Positions 46,016 to 54,662 of a DNA stretch of 64,000 nucleotides are shown here, in pieces. This DNA is from JAALKW01 sp963974485. GTDB taxonomy: Bacteria; Pseudomonadota; Gammaproteobacteria; Legionellales; Legionellaceae. The notes beneath the pieces are model-generated. The model saw only the letters and a list, made by a program, of their open reading frames with translations, searched no databases and was not told the DNA's origin. The translations under genes and the position numbers were made by a program. Every line of letters begins with the position of its first letter. The first letter of the stretch is position 1. The stretch covers positions 197,602-261,601 of the forward strand of contig CAXBBS010000002.1 of the NCBI GenBank assembly GCA_963974485.1. The letters are read 5' to 3'.

Positions 46016-46040
46016 CATGGTGCTTGCCGGTGTTAAAGAA

Positions 46041-46070
46041 TGATGTGAACACTTAAGTGAGCACACATCA
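46041..46070 (+). repeat. Nested inverted repeat over the MATE start
   Basis: TGATGTG (46041-46047) pairs with CACATCA (46064-46070), enclosing the 10-bp palindrome CACTTAAGTG (46050-46059). The right arm ends on the A of the MATE ATG. It could be an operator, or as RNA a hairpin covering the ribosome-binding region of the exporter gene. Confidence 0.5.
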
Positions 46071-47425
46071 TGCCGTCTAAAAAAACATCTCATCATAACT
46101 TAACGATTTATTTAAACCTGTGTAAAACCAGCTTACCTCTGATGCTTAGCATGACGGGTGGTATGATGATGATGCTTGTTGACCGACTAACCTTGGCATA
46201 CTACTCAGAGTTGACCCTTGCAGCGTCAGGCCCAACCATCTTTACGCTCATGACGTTCATTATGTTTTTTACTGGCGCGGCTTCTATTGCTAGAAGTTTT
46301 ATTGCTCAAGCCTATGGCGGTGGTCAAAATCATCGCTTAATCGGTTGTACAGGCCTTCTCTATTCTCTATTTCTAGCTATTATTTTATTAGCATTATATC
46401 CATTGCTTTCTTATTTACCTACGCTGAGTGGTTTACCTCAAGAAATTATATTACTTGAAAAAACATATTTTCGAGTCGGTATTTTTTACGGTAGCCTCAT
46501 GGTCATCAACACGGGCTTTATCAGTTATTTTAATGGAATATTAAAAACAAGCACCGTACTTAAAGTTTCTGTTTTGGGCCAAATCATTAATATCATGTTG
46601 ACACCTGTCTTTGTTTTTGGAATCAAGCCTTTTACCGAGCTTGGTATGATAGGTAGCGCTTTAGGAACCCTTATCGCAGAAATCGTCATGTTGCTGATGT
46701 TCGCAGGCACGCTTTACAAGCATGGCGAACTTAAATTCAAATATTTTGTGCTCAAGCCCTCTGAAGTAAAAGCGATGTTTCACCGAGGTATTCCTGCAGG
46801 ATTAACGTCGTGTTTAGATGAAGCCGCAAACACCGCGTTTATTTGGGTGGTTGGTGCTTTGGGTATCGCTGCCTTATCCTCATTAAGCGCAGTCTTAGTT
46901 ATCAACTATATTATGATTATACCCATCATTGGTTTAGCCACGGGCGTGGGTACGTTTATAGCGACCAAATTAGGTGCAAATGAATTCCATCAAGTAAGAA
47001 ACTATCTCAATGCAGGCTTCACACTCGGCATGCTTTATGTGATATTCACGAGTATTCTTGTTTTGTTTTTGTGGCAACCTATTCTAAAATTCGCGGCCTT
47101 TAAGGCTGATTCCAAAACGTTTATTTTAGCCAAATATACCATGTTTGTATTATGGACTTATCCGTGTGCATTTGTTTTCACTATGATTGGCTCATCCGTA
47201 CTGCACGCTTTCGGAGAAACACGCTTTACCTTTATCGTTCGCATGGTGATTACAACAGCTTTTACCATTCCTGTATTATGGCTGATTGTGCATCACGTCG
47301 GTTTATCACCGATAATATTAGCCATTTGCTGGCTCTATGGTAGTATTATCGAGCTCTTTATAGGCAGTATTTATTTAAAAAAAATAAAACATAATATTCG
47401 AAATCAAATAAATTTATTAAAATAG
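46070..47425 (+). CDS. MATE-family multidrug/metabolite exporter
   Basis: 451-residue, 12-helix cation-coupled antiporter of the MATE family. Two homologous halves are seen, with SLPLMLSMTGGMMMMLVDRL at the start and AKYTMFVLWTYPCAFVF late; ARSFIAQAYGGGQ and GTFIATKLGANE are the paired conserved loops. Substrate unknown. It follows the kinase gene by 54 bases, with a dyad covering its start; the 288-base gap downstream shows no gene. Confidence 0.9.
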   Translation: MPSKKTSHHNLTIYLNLCKTSLPLMLSMTGGMMMMLVDRLTLAYYSELTLAASGPTIFTLMTFIMFFTGAASIARSFIAQAYGGGQNHRLIGCTGLLYSLFLAIILLALYPLLSYLPTLSGLPQEIILLEKTYFRVGIFYGSLMVINTGFISYFNGILKTSTVLKVSVLGQIINIMLTPVFVFGIKPFTELGMIGSALGTLIAEIVMLLMFAGTLYKHGELKFKYFVLKPSEVKAMFHRGIPAGLTSCLDEAANTAFIWVVGALGIAALSSLSAVLVINYIMIIPIIGLATGVGTFIATKLGANEFHQVRNYLNAGFTLGMLYVIFTSILVLFLWQPILKFAAFKADSKTFILAKYTMFVLWTYPCAFVFTMIGSSVLHAFGETRFTFIVRMVITTAFTIPVLWLIVHHVGLSPIILAICWLYGSIIELFIGSIYLKKIKHNIRNQINLLK

Positions 47426-47713
47426 GTCCCTAACGGCGGCTAAATTTCTAAATATCTCACAATCACCCCAACGATAAATATAACTTTGTGCATTAACTTC
47501 ACTTGCACGAGGAGCGTGCAATACTTCATTGCCCGTTACTGCTTGAAGTTTTTATATCATGCTTTGTATTCAACACTAAATATGCGGCATAAAAATAAAA
47601 TCCCCGTTACATAACACGTTCACATAACCGGTCAATCAAAAAACTTCCAGACCAAAGCATATTCACAATTGCAAGCTATACTACAATTATAGATGAGATA
47701 AGTAGGATTTCAC

Positions 47714-48355
47714 ATGGAATTGAATGAATATGCAAACTCACGCTCCATAGCTCTCGAAAACAATACATGTAGCACATGCCGAGCTATGGGCCTACCTCTC
47801 TGCAAAGGACATGGCGACTCTAACCACCCCCTCCCGTCAAAATCTACACTTGATACATTTTCAGAAAGCAGCTTATGGCAATATGTAGATGGTACAGACG
47901 ATATCCATATGTATGAGCCCCCCCTAGCACTCCTTTCCATCAAACTAGACCTAGGTGCAGGCTCACTTGTATTTTCACAACGTGATAATTTATCCAAAGA
48001 TGAACAAAAAGAACTCGATAAGCTTTTTAAGGCAATCGAACATGAGTCAAAATACCTGAAAAATCAGGATGCTCACGTTCATCATGAGGAAAACACGTTA
48101 ACCATCAAACTTCCAACACCTGAATCGTTTGACGGATTTATTCAGCGATTAACTGAAGAAAGTTTGTTAATCACAGACCTGACTCAAAAAAGACATCATC
48201 AACCTAAGATCAAAATAAACGCAACAAAAGATAACAAAAAAAATTTAAAGCAACTGCCGAAGATGCTTCGATCGCAAGCGACATCACCTAAAGGCCACAG
48301 CCAATTGGTTCAACATAAACGGACCTATCACGCCCTCACGCCACGCTTGCATTAA
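47714..48355 (+). CDS. Hypothetical protein with N-terminal Cys/His motif
   Basis: 213 residues, not recognised. Near the N-terminus CSTCRAMGLPLCKGHG gives C-x2-C-x7-C-x2-H, a possible zinc knuckle. The middle (LSIKLDLGAGSLVFSQRDNL) is strand-like, followed by a helical segment with many Glu/Lys, and the last 60 residues are basic and probably unstructured. AGGA is six bases before the ATG. Placement in a cluster of ankyrin, kinase and phosphoesterase genes suggests a host-interaction or nucleic-acid role, but nothing decisive is visible. Confidence 0.6.
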   Translation: MELNEYANSRSIALENNTCSTCRAMGLPLCKGHGDSNHPLPSKSTLDTFSESSLWQYVDGTDDIHMYEPPLALLSIKLDLGAGSLVFSQRDNLSKDEQKELDKLFKAIEHESKYLKNQDAHVHHEENTLTIKLPTPESFDGFIQRLTEESLLITDLTQKRHHQPKIKINATKDNKKNLKQLPKMLRSQATSPKGHSQLVQHKRTYHALTPRLH

Positions 48356-48379
48356 TCGACTATATTTGTGTTCTGAATC

Positions 48380-49105
48380 TCATAAAGGCTTCAAACCGTC
48401 ACGGTCAAGTGGCGTTGTTTCAGGAGATTCTGTTCTTCCCCATAACCCCAGAGAACACGAACTCATAAACGGATTGCTACCTCCATCCCACGGTGTAAAT
48501 GCAGTCATATCATGAAAATAGCATAATTGAGGCGCTTGAAGAGATATGAGATTATTGAATAAATTTTCAGTACTCTCTAAAACGGCTTGAACTTGAGTTT
48601 GTATCATCGTGAGTGTTTCAGAAGAAATTTCTTTATGCAGGTGACCTAAAGTAATATGCAGATGCTTCGGTATCTTAACCGTAAGATCAAATTTCTCTGC
48701 AATGTCGCGGATCTTTGATTGTTGCTCTGAATCTAATTGAACGAGCAATGAGATAATGCTTGTGACATGAGAGCGGCTAACCGTTATTTCTGGATTAAAC
48801 GTATAATCGCTATCATGTATCGTCTCATTTAATGCTCGGAAAAAAGATGTTTTTTCTGTGATAAATTGTTCCCAGCACTCACCACCATCAAACTTTTTAG
48901 TATATAAATCCATAACAGTCATATGGTAACTATCACACGGTAATATTGAATAATACTCCATAACCAGAGGGCATGAGCGAATACCATCATGAACCGCCTT
49001 CCAGATGTCGTGCTCACCATGAATGCTTGAAATTACCGTAACACCTTGAAAGGGTAAATAATTACCTTCTGGATCAACTTTCTGAGATGGTTTAAATTCT
49101 TTCAT
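48380..49105 (-). CDS. 2H phosphoesterase-like protein (DUF1868-type)
   Basis: 241 residues carrying two HxT motifs, YHMTVMDL (His61/Thr63) and LHITLGHL (His150/Thr152), spaced as in the 2H phosphoesterase superfamily (LigT, 2'-5' RNA ligase, cyclic phosphodiesterases). FQGVTVISSI near the start and LPCDSYHMTV resemble DUF1868 members. Such enzymes open 2',3'-cyclic phosphates or cut 2'-5' oligonucleotides. ATG 49105 is preferred over TTG 49120. The neighbours suggest a host-nucleotide target, but the substrate is not determinable from sequence. Confidence 0.75.
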   Translation of the reverse strand: MKEFKPSQKVDPEGNYLPFQGVTVISSIHGEHDIWKAVHDGIRSCPLVMEYYSILPCDSYHMTVMDLYTKKFDGGECWEQFITEKTSFFRALNETIHDSDYTFNPEITVSRSHVTSIISLLVQLDSEQQSKIRDIAEKFDLTVKIPKHLHITLGHLHKEISSETLTMIQTQVQAVLESTENLFNNLISLQAPQLCYFHDMTAFTPWDGGSNPFMSSCSLGLWGRTESPETTPLDRDGLKPL

Positions 49106-49157
49106 TTTATATTTTCTCAAATTAAATAAGCATAAATCGTTGAGTTAAAATCAACCT

Positions 49158-50009
49158 TTATGCGGAAATCAGAGATTTTGCAGCGTCTACAAGATCCGTG
49201 AATGGATAGGGTTTCTGATGTGACGATGCGTAGCCTGCACCAAATAAACCAAGACCGACAACCGCGCCAAGAGCAGCACCAGGCACCCCTGCAACAGCAA
49301 ACCCCGCAACAAGCCCGAGTGCTGCACCTGCAAGCGCTGCCAACGCGGCTTTCATACGATCACACGTTGTATAAGCTTGGGTAGCTTGAATAAAAGCTTG
49401 AATATCTTTATGCGTTAATTGGCCTTCTACCACGTTAGACGACAAGCTTTGTATTTTATTTGCTATATCCTGACAAGCGTTGTAATCAAAACCAGGCTCA
49501 TGAGCATCAAATTTTTGAATCGTTAAACGCATTATTTTCATGATTTCACGTACAAAATCCAGCTTCGCAGCTTGATGATTTGATTGATTAATTTTTTCAC
49601 ATGCTCCCAAGAAAATATTCTTTAGGTTATTTCTCAATATATCATTCGCTTCATCTTCCGGATTTGGTTGTGTTATAACCGCTATGATTGTTTCTTTTGC
49701 ATCACCCTGCTCGAGTAGATCTGAAGCTTCTAATAATTTAAATGCCCTAGCAACTTTAAATGCTTTATCAGGGGTCCCTATTGCTGCATCTATGTACTCC
49801 GTTACATCTGTATCATGCAACACCTTCTGAATCGTTTGCATCACATATATCATGGCTTTTCGTACTCGGTGCTGCTCCTGTATTGACATGCCTTGGATAT
49901 CTGGATCGTTTTCGTATATTTTATTAATGGTAGGATTCATAGTCATCACTTTAATAAATTGAAGATGGGCCGACTGTATCATATTTGGCCACCCGATACA
50001 ATTGAGCAT
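49158..50009 (-). CDS. Hypothetical protein with C-terminal glycine-zipper membrane segment
   Basis: 283 residues. Residues 30-215 are helical and soluble-looking; residues about 220-262 form an Ala/Gly-rich glycine zipper (AALAGAALGLVAGFAVAGVP then GAALGAVVGLGLFGAG), a motif able to insert into membranes or form pores. The first ATG (50009) shares its A with the stop of the upstream gene (TAATG), favouring coupled translation; ATG 49946 or 49940 are alternatives. Forms a pair with the next gene upstream. No family recognised. Confidence 0.6.
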   Translation of the reverse strand: MLNCIGWPNMIQSAHLQFIKVMTMNPTINKIYENDPDIQGMSIQEQHRVRKAMIYVMQTIQKVLHDTDVTEYIDAAIGTPDKAFKVARAFKLLEASDLLEQGDAKETIIAVITQPNPEDEANDILRNNLKNIFLGACEKINQSNHQAAKLDFVREIMKIMRLTIQKFDAHEPGFDYNACQDIANKIQSLSSNVVEGQLTHKDIQAFIQATQAYTTCDRMKAALAALAGAALGLVAGFAVAGVPGAALGAVVGLGLFGAGYASSHQKPYPFTDLVDAAKSLISA

Positions 50010-50716
50010 TATCTACACACTGGATGCTCGTCTGATTCATAATGCCGTGATAATACGACATACATATCATCTTCCGATTCTGGTTTTGATTTTGATTCAA
50101 CAACATCTTGATCAAACGCACTGACAGGAGACCAACGCCCTAACGTGCTTACGCTATGACTTGCGTTTATAGGGTTCCAGGATTCCCGCTCGGTTATATC
50201 TGACGAAGAACGTTCTGAACGCACGTCGGGTTGTATTAAAAAATCTTTTGGACTTGACTCGTTTAATATTTGCTTTTTAATCTCAGAACCTAACCAAGGC
50301 CGAAATAATCGTGCCCATGGCGCAGCAATAAAACCTAAGCTATCACGAGCGCCCTGATAGGCACCGCCTACAGCACCACTCACACAACGAACACTTCGCT
50401 TTACCATAAATATTCCAGCTGCCTCAACCATATCTGCAATCGAGTGAGGTGCTGTTGTTGGTTGTTGTGTATCACTCACAAGCGGAGACGTCACCAAAAG
50501 ACCGTGAACAGCACCGGTTATTGTGCTCACACCAACGGAGACAAGCAAACTACCCACACAATAACAACCATAGAAACAAAACAAAGCTTCAGCTGGATTT
50601 TCCATCTGCTTTTTTAAATAATAATTGAGCATATGTTCTTGTATGTATTTTTGTTCAATTATATTTTGATTTAAAAATCCCTGAAAAACAGGAAGGACTA
50701 TGGATAAAGGACTCAT
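50009..50716 (-). CDS. Hypothetical membrane protein coupled to the glycine-zipper gene
   Basis: 235 residues from ATG 50716 (AGG upstream; TTG 50734 possible). A helical N-terminus, then one or two hydrophobic stretches (ALFCFYGCYCVGSLLVSVGV and a following Gly/Ala segment), a small-residue-rich GAVGGAYQGARDS, and a long polar tail rich in Ser, Asp and Glu. Six Cys occur in total. The stop overlaps the start of the glycine-zipper gene. Unknown function; tail composition fits a secreted or host-exposed protein. Confidence 0.55.
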   Translation of the reverse strand: MSPLSIVLPVFQGFLNQNIIEQKYIQEHMLNYYLKKQMENPAEALFCFYGCYCVGSLLVSVGVSTITGAVHGLLVTSPLVSDTQQPTTAPHSIADMVEAAGIFMVKRSVRCVSGAVGGAYQGARDSLGFIAAPWARLFRPWLGSEIKKQILNESSPKDFLIQPDVRSERSSSDITERESWNPINASHSVSTLGRWSPVSAFDQDVVESKSKPESEDDMYVVLSRHYESDEHPVCR

Positions 50717-50761
50717 ATATTTGCCTAAAAACAATTTTTTCGTTTAATTTAAGCACGGGTT

Positions 50762-51616
50762 TTATAACCCTGCTCCATACACCGATTGGCCTAAATCATC
50801 ATTCTCGGTTGTGAGTGAAGAAGGCGAACTGGATGGTGCGGCAAAACTCACCGCCCTTGGACGTTTTGGAGATAATAAGCTTAATTGCATCAAATCAGAT
50901 GTTGCAGCTTCTAGTACAACATTGTCATCGACACTTAACCGCGATTCAAACATACGCACGATATCATCTAACCCTAAAGACACAGCCCAGGTTAATGGCG
51001 TGTGAATGAATGCTTGTGAGTCATCACTCGCTCTACCTCGCTTCGATATATTTATCGAGCTTTCACTGGCATCCTCGTACTCATACGCAGACTCATCGAC
51101 CTTCGCACCATGAGCGATTAATAGATTGGCAAGCATAAGCATGTATCCGGAGCGTGCTGTACTCATATTATCGTGACGAATAAATTTCCCCATCCAATTT
51201 AACGGGGTAAACCCAGACGCGGCTTGCATCGATGGCTTAGCGCCTTTGAACAGTAATAACTCGGCTATTTGAACGTGTTGCTCTGTTAGATCTACAAAAA
51301 CAGGATTTACAGCATCATGTAACGGTGTATGCCCTTTATTATCTCGTTTGTTACATGCAGCACCTCGTTCTATTAAGGCACAGGCCATATCGTAACGTCC
51401 AAAAAATGCAGCAGTATGCAACGGCGTGCGCCCTTCTTCGTCGACAATATTTATTTGTAAATCGGACGAATTCAGAAGAGCTGTGAAATGAGTAAGATTG
51501 TTATTCATAATCGCTACATGCAAGCGTGTTCTATTGATAGAATAGCGTTGTGTATCATCCAGCGCACTGAGCTTAATATTATACATAGCTCCCAACGACC
51601 CAGCTGAACTCATCAT
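50762..51616 (-). CDS. Ankyrin-repeat protein
   Basis: 284 residues. Residues about 20-130 hold canonical ankyrin repeats (GRTPLHTAAFFGRYDMACAL, GHTPLHDAVNPV, SGFTPLNWMGKF), with a last one near THTPLTWAVSLG; the C-terminal 70 residues are Ser/Asp-rich and unstructured. ATG 51616 or 51613 both follow AGGG. Ankyrin proteins in this group of bacteria often bind host proteins. Same strand as the neighbouring unknown and AAA+ genes. Confidence 0.82.
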   Translation of the reverse strand: MMSSAGSLGAMYNIKLSALDDTQRYSINRTRLHVAIMNNNLTHFTALLNSSDLQINIVDEEGRTPLHTAAFFGRYDMACALIERGAACNKRDNKGHTPLHDAVNPVFVDLTEQHVQIAELLLFKGAKPSMQAASGFTPLNWMGKFIRHDNMSTARSGYMLMLANLLIAHGAKVDESAYEYEDASESSINISKRGRASDDSQAFIHTPLTWAVSLGLDDIVRMFESRLSVDDNVVLEAATSDLMQLSLLSPKRPRAVSFAAPSSSPSSLTTENDDLGQSVYGAGL

Positions 51617-51708
51617 AACCAACCCTTTGGTTTAAAATACACAGAAACACGATTATATCACATTGTAGAATATAGAACCAATACATCTGTGCTAATCTAG
51701 TAACCAAT

Positions 51709-52104
51709 CTAACCAAGCACCTTGTGTTCAGCATCAATCAGCGTATTTTGTAGTAAACGTGGCCACCACACGTCTTGCTGATTACGTTGATAAAGTAGGC
51801 GTAAATATACCTGCCGAGTGCTGCCGTCGGCTAAACCAACTTTGACGCGTGTGGCCGCTGATAGCATGCTGTCTGCTTCGACAATATCAATTAAAGCTGA
51901 AAAATCAAATGAGGTATGAGGATCATCAAAAAAATCGCGGTGGCATTCAATTAACGCTAAAGCGCTTTCTATACGTACCCCACCGGGTAAAACATCTAAA
52001 AATGGTTCATTGAGATTAAACGCTGATTTAAACTCGCTAAAATTTTTATCTGCAATAGCCTGCAGTAGTTGGTTTATTTTAATTAGGGCTTTATGTTGTT
52101 CCAT
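51709..52104 (-). CDS. NTF2-like (SnoaL-type) small protein
   Basis: 131 residues with the helix-helix-strand layout of the NTF2-like fold: ALIKINQLLQAIADKNFSEF, then LDVLPGGVRIES, ALALIECHRDFFDD and paired strands RVKVGLADGSTRQVYLRLLY. The fold is used by many enzymes and binding proteins, so the role is open. ATG 52104 has AGGA upstream. Lies 37 bases after the exported AAA+ gene on the same strand, so the two may be co-transcribed. Confidence 0.55.
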   Translation of the reverse strand: MEQHKALIKINQLLQAIADKNFSEFKSAFNLNEPFLDVLPGGVRIESALALIECHRDFFDDPHTSFDFSALIDIVEADSMLSAATRVKVGLADGSTRQVYLRLLYQRNQQDVWWPRLLQNTLIDAEHKVLG

Positions 52105-52141
52105 AATAATAATCCTATGCTCATTAATATACTGTCCCGAC

Positions 52142-53275
52142 TTACCCCTGAACACCTAAATTTTTGATGATCACATAAGTATCTTCAACCGAGATCAAAA
52201 CATGTGATTTAGGTTCTGGGTTAGTGCTCACAATAAAGTGCGATAAATTCCCAACCAATTGCTTTTCAACCAAACGCTTAAGAGGCCTCACGCCTAAACG
52301 GTTCGACTGAAGCGAATTAAAAAGATAGTTATTTACAGACGAGTCAAACGTCACGTATATATTCTTAACCGACCATAAGCGTTTAGATACCAATGCCAAC
52401 TCTCTTTCAATTATTTTAGGATACAGCTCAAGAGGAATCGCTTTAAAAATAATCGGGGTTGTTCGATTGTAAAATTCTGGGCTCAAATAGGATACAAGCC
52501 GCCCTTCGGTGCGTGCCAAGATACTCTCATTGTCGAAACCTTCGTTTGAAAGATCTAAAATTTCTTCTGAGGCAATATTCGTGGTTAATATAAACATAGC
52601 AGAATTAAGGTTAAACGTTTCTCCTGTGCCACTCGTAATGCGGCCCTCATCAAATGCCGCTAAAAACAATTTCAGCACTTCTGGTGCTGCCTTTTCAATC
52701 TCGTCCAAAAGAATAATCGAGTTCGTTCTGCCACGAAGTGCTTCGGTTAATACGCCACCTTCCTCTGCACCAGCGTACCCACGAGGAGAACCGATTAAAC
52801 CCCACACACCTTCTTTTGTGCTGAATTCACTCATATCAAGGCGCGTCATATAGATTTTAGAGCCTAACAAAACGTTTGAAAGCTCTTTAGCTAATTGCGT
52901 TTTTCCAACGCCCGTAGGGCCGACAAAAAGAAAGACGCCTATGGGTTTATTCGGATCATTAATACCAGCTTTGTAGCTTATTAAATAATTAGCCACCTCA
53001 TTAATAGCATATTCCTGACCGAAAATAGCTTGGTTCAACTCCCCCTCTAATTCCAAAATATTATCCATCCGGAATGCTGTGGGATCAGGTGTAATTTCAG
53101 GCTCAGGCTTCGGATCACTTCCCCACCAAGGCCAACCAAAGAGAGCATTGGATTGCAATGTTGACGTTTCGTTGATTTCATTTCCTAATGAAAATCTCAT
53201 TTCGTTCGCTTCGGCCAAGGAACAAAACAAACTCAAAAAACAAAACGTTACAAAAAACTTATTCATTATCTTCAT
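52142..53275 (-). CDS. ClpB/ClpA-type AAA+ ATPase with signal peptide
   Basis: 377 residues containing one complete Hsp100 D2-type AAA+ module and little else. Walker A GPTGVGKT at 119-126, pore loop GYAG at 167-170 (Tyr conserved), Walker B IILLDE ending at 192, sensor 1 Asn about 233 (TTNIAS), arginine finger region SPEFYNRTTPIIF and sensor 2 GVRPLKRL. Before it, residues 1-23 look like a Sec signal peptide (KFFVTFCFLSLFCSLAEA). No N-domain, D1 or coiled-coil middle domain. ATG 53275 follows GAGG. A single-ring exported Hsp100-like protein is unusual and resembles the layout of eukaryotic torsins. Confidence 0.85.
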   Translation of the reverse strand: MKIMNKFFVTFCFLSLFCSLAEANEMRFSLGNEINETSTLQSNALFGWPWWGSDPKPEPEITPDPTAFRMDNILELEGELNQAIFGQEYAINEVANYLISYKAGINDPNKPIGVFLFVGPTGVGKTQLAKELSNVLLGSKIYMTRLDMSEFSTKEGVWGLIGSPRGYAGAEEGGVLTEALRGRTNSIILLDEIEKAAPEVLKLFLAAFDEGRITSGTGETFNLNSAMFILTTNIASEEILDLSNEGFDNESILARTEGRLVSYLSPEFYNRTTPIIFKAIPLELYPKIIERELALVSKRLWSVKNIYVTFDSSVNNYLFNSLQSNRLGVRPLKRLVEKQLVGNLSHFIVSTNPEPKSHVLISVEDTYVIIKNLGVQG

Positions 53276-53517
53276 CGAACAAAGCCTCACAAGAATCATA
53301 CTGATATTGATTATTGGGGACATCATACCTAAACATGGGTATTATTAAAACAGTTTACGCATTTGGACCCATCACAAATCAATCATAACAACAGGTCTAA
53401 ACGGACGCATCCACCTCTAATTCGAAACAAAAAGCACACCAAGCATTCTAGATGGTTCAGTGGCCATGACCCTCGAAACAATAGATAATTACTGGTTTTA
53501 AGAAAGAAGTACACATG

Positions 53518-53542
53518 GTTATCCACGAGAACTGTGGATAAC
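53518..53542. repeat. Inverted pair of DnaA-box-like sequences
   Basis: GTTATCCAC (53518-53526) and GTGGATAAC (53534-53542) are exact inverted repeats seven bases apart. TGTGGATAA at 53533-53541 is a perfect DnaA box on the minus strand (TTATCCACA) and TTATCCACG at 53519-53527 is an 8-of-9 match on the plus strand. The surrounding 286-base gap contains no gene. Confidence 0.55.
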
Positions 53543-53612
53543 TACATGTTCATAAAAATAACACAGAAGTTTCGTTAGATTAGCATGACTGAGTGAACCC
53601 CGATCTGCCCCC

Positions 53613-54650
53613 CTATTTAGCTTTAAAGCCAAGTGCTTCCAATCGTTTCTCTAAGCTTGGGTGAGTGGTAAACATATCTGAGAAATAATTAACACCGTTA
53701 ATTTTTTTTGGATCAAAAATATAAGAAGCACGTCGAACTGATTCATGAGCGGTTTGGCCGTATTTCATAGCATACTCGCTCTGATGCTCCGTGTGATCCC
53801 CACTTATTTTAAGTAGTGCATGAGCCAAGGGCTCATTGTCCCGCATTAACTGCACAGCACCGCTGTCTGCCATATATTCTCGCGTTCGACTTAAAAACAA
53901 CGTCAACATTCCGGTAATCATCGGCAGAACAAAACGTAAGATCATGACCGCAATATATAGTTTATTACTGGAACCTCTATCCTGAGAATTTTGTTCGGAG
54001 TCACGGTTAAATAGCATGCTATAAAATAACCAATCAATGGCTATTAATATTATATTACTCAAGACAGAAACCGTTAAAGTAAGCTTAATATCATGATGGC
54101 GGATATGCGTTAATTCATGGGCCATAACTGCTTGAAGTTCTGAGCGACTCAGCTTTTGAACTAACCCTCTCGTAATCGCCACCATAGCCGATTTTTCCGA
54201 ATAGCCCGAAGCAAAGGCATTCATATACTCAGCTTGAATCAAGTAGACCTTAGGCATAAATTTCATGCCGGCAGCGATCTTCATTTCTTCAACCACATGA
54301 TAAAGTTGCTGCTCTTCGTGATTTTGAGCACTCTCAGCGGTGATTATATGACTGTTTGTCCCAAGCAACATAATTTTGTCATAAAAACGGTAAGTGATGA
54401 GCAAACTCACGCCTGCAATCACGAGCATCGTGCAGGTCGCTATTGGAAAAATTTTAAAGGTTAGTAAGGCTTGAAAGACGGTCTCAATAGGCATATGGTA
54501 ACGCCCTATTCCCAAAAACGTATCAAACAACAAACCAACCAAAAGAAATATACCAAGAAAAATAAAAACAACAATCTTCGTTTTACGTTCATTTTCTCTA
54601 AGATTTTTTCGCCAGTCTATACTTTTCGCATGATAGTTATTTAAGCTCAT
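53613..54650 (-). CDS. M48 family membrane zinc metalloprotease (HtpX-like)
   Basis: 345 residues, HtpX/Oma1-type integral membrane peptidase. HELTHIRHHD supplies HExxH with zinc-binding His residues and the catalytic Glu; the third ligand Glu is in TREYMADSGAV. Two N-terminal helices (IVVFIFLGIFLLVGLLF and TCTMLVIAGVSLLITY) and two internal ones. Preceded by lemA 12 bases upstream, a common pairing in bacteria, and likely co-transcribed. Substrates are misfolded or regulated membrane proteins. Confidence 0.9.
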   Translation of the reverse strand: MSLNNYHAKSIDWRKNLRENERKTKIVVFIFLGIFLLVGLLFDTFLGIGRYHMPIETVFQALLTFKIFPIATCTMLVIAGVSLLITYRFYDKIMLLGTNSHIITAESAQNHEEQQLYHVVEEMKIAAGMKFMPKVYLIQAEYMNAFASGYSEKSAMVAITRGLVQKLSRSELQAVMAHELTHIRHHDIKLTLTVSVLSNIILIAIDWLFYSMLFNRDSEQNSQDRGSSNKLYIAVMILRFVLPMITGMLTLFLSRTREYMADSGAVQLMRDNEPLAHALLKISGDHTEHQSEYAMKYGQTAHESVRRASYIFDPKKINGVNYFSDMFTTHPSLEKRLEALGFKAK

Positions 54651-54662
54651 GACACTCAGGCC

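Noticed and set aside
53327..53612. Replication origin because of paired DnaA boxes
   Set aside because: Only two boxes, no AT-rich unwinding repeats and no dnaA, gidA or parA genes nearby.
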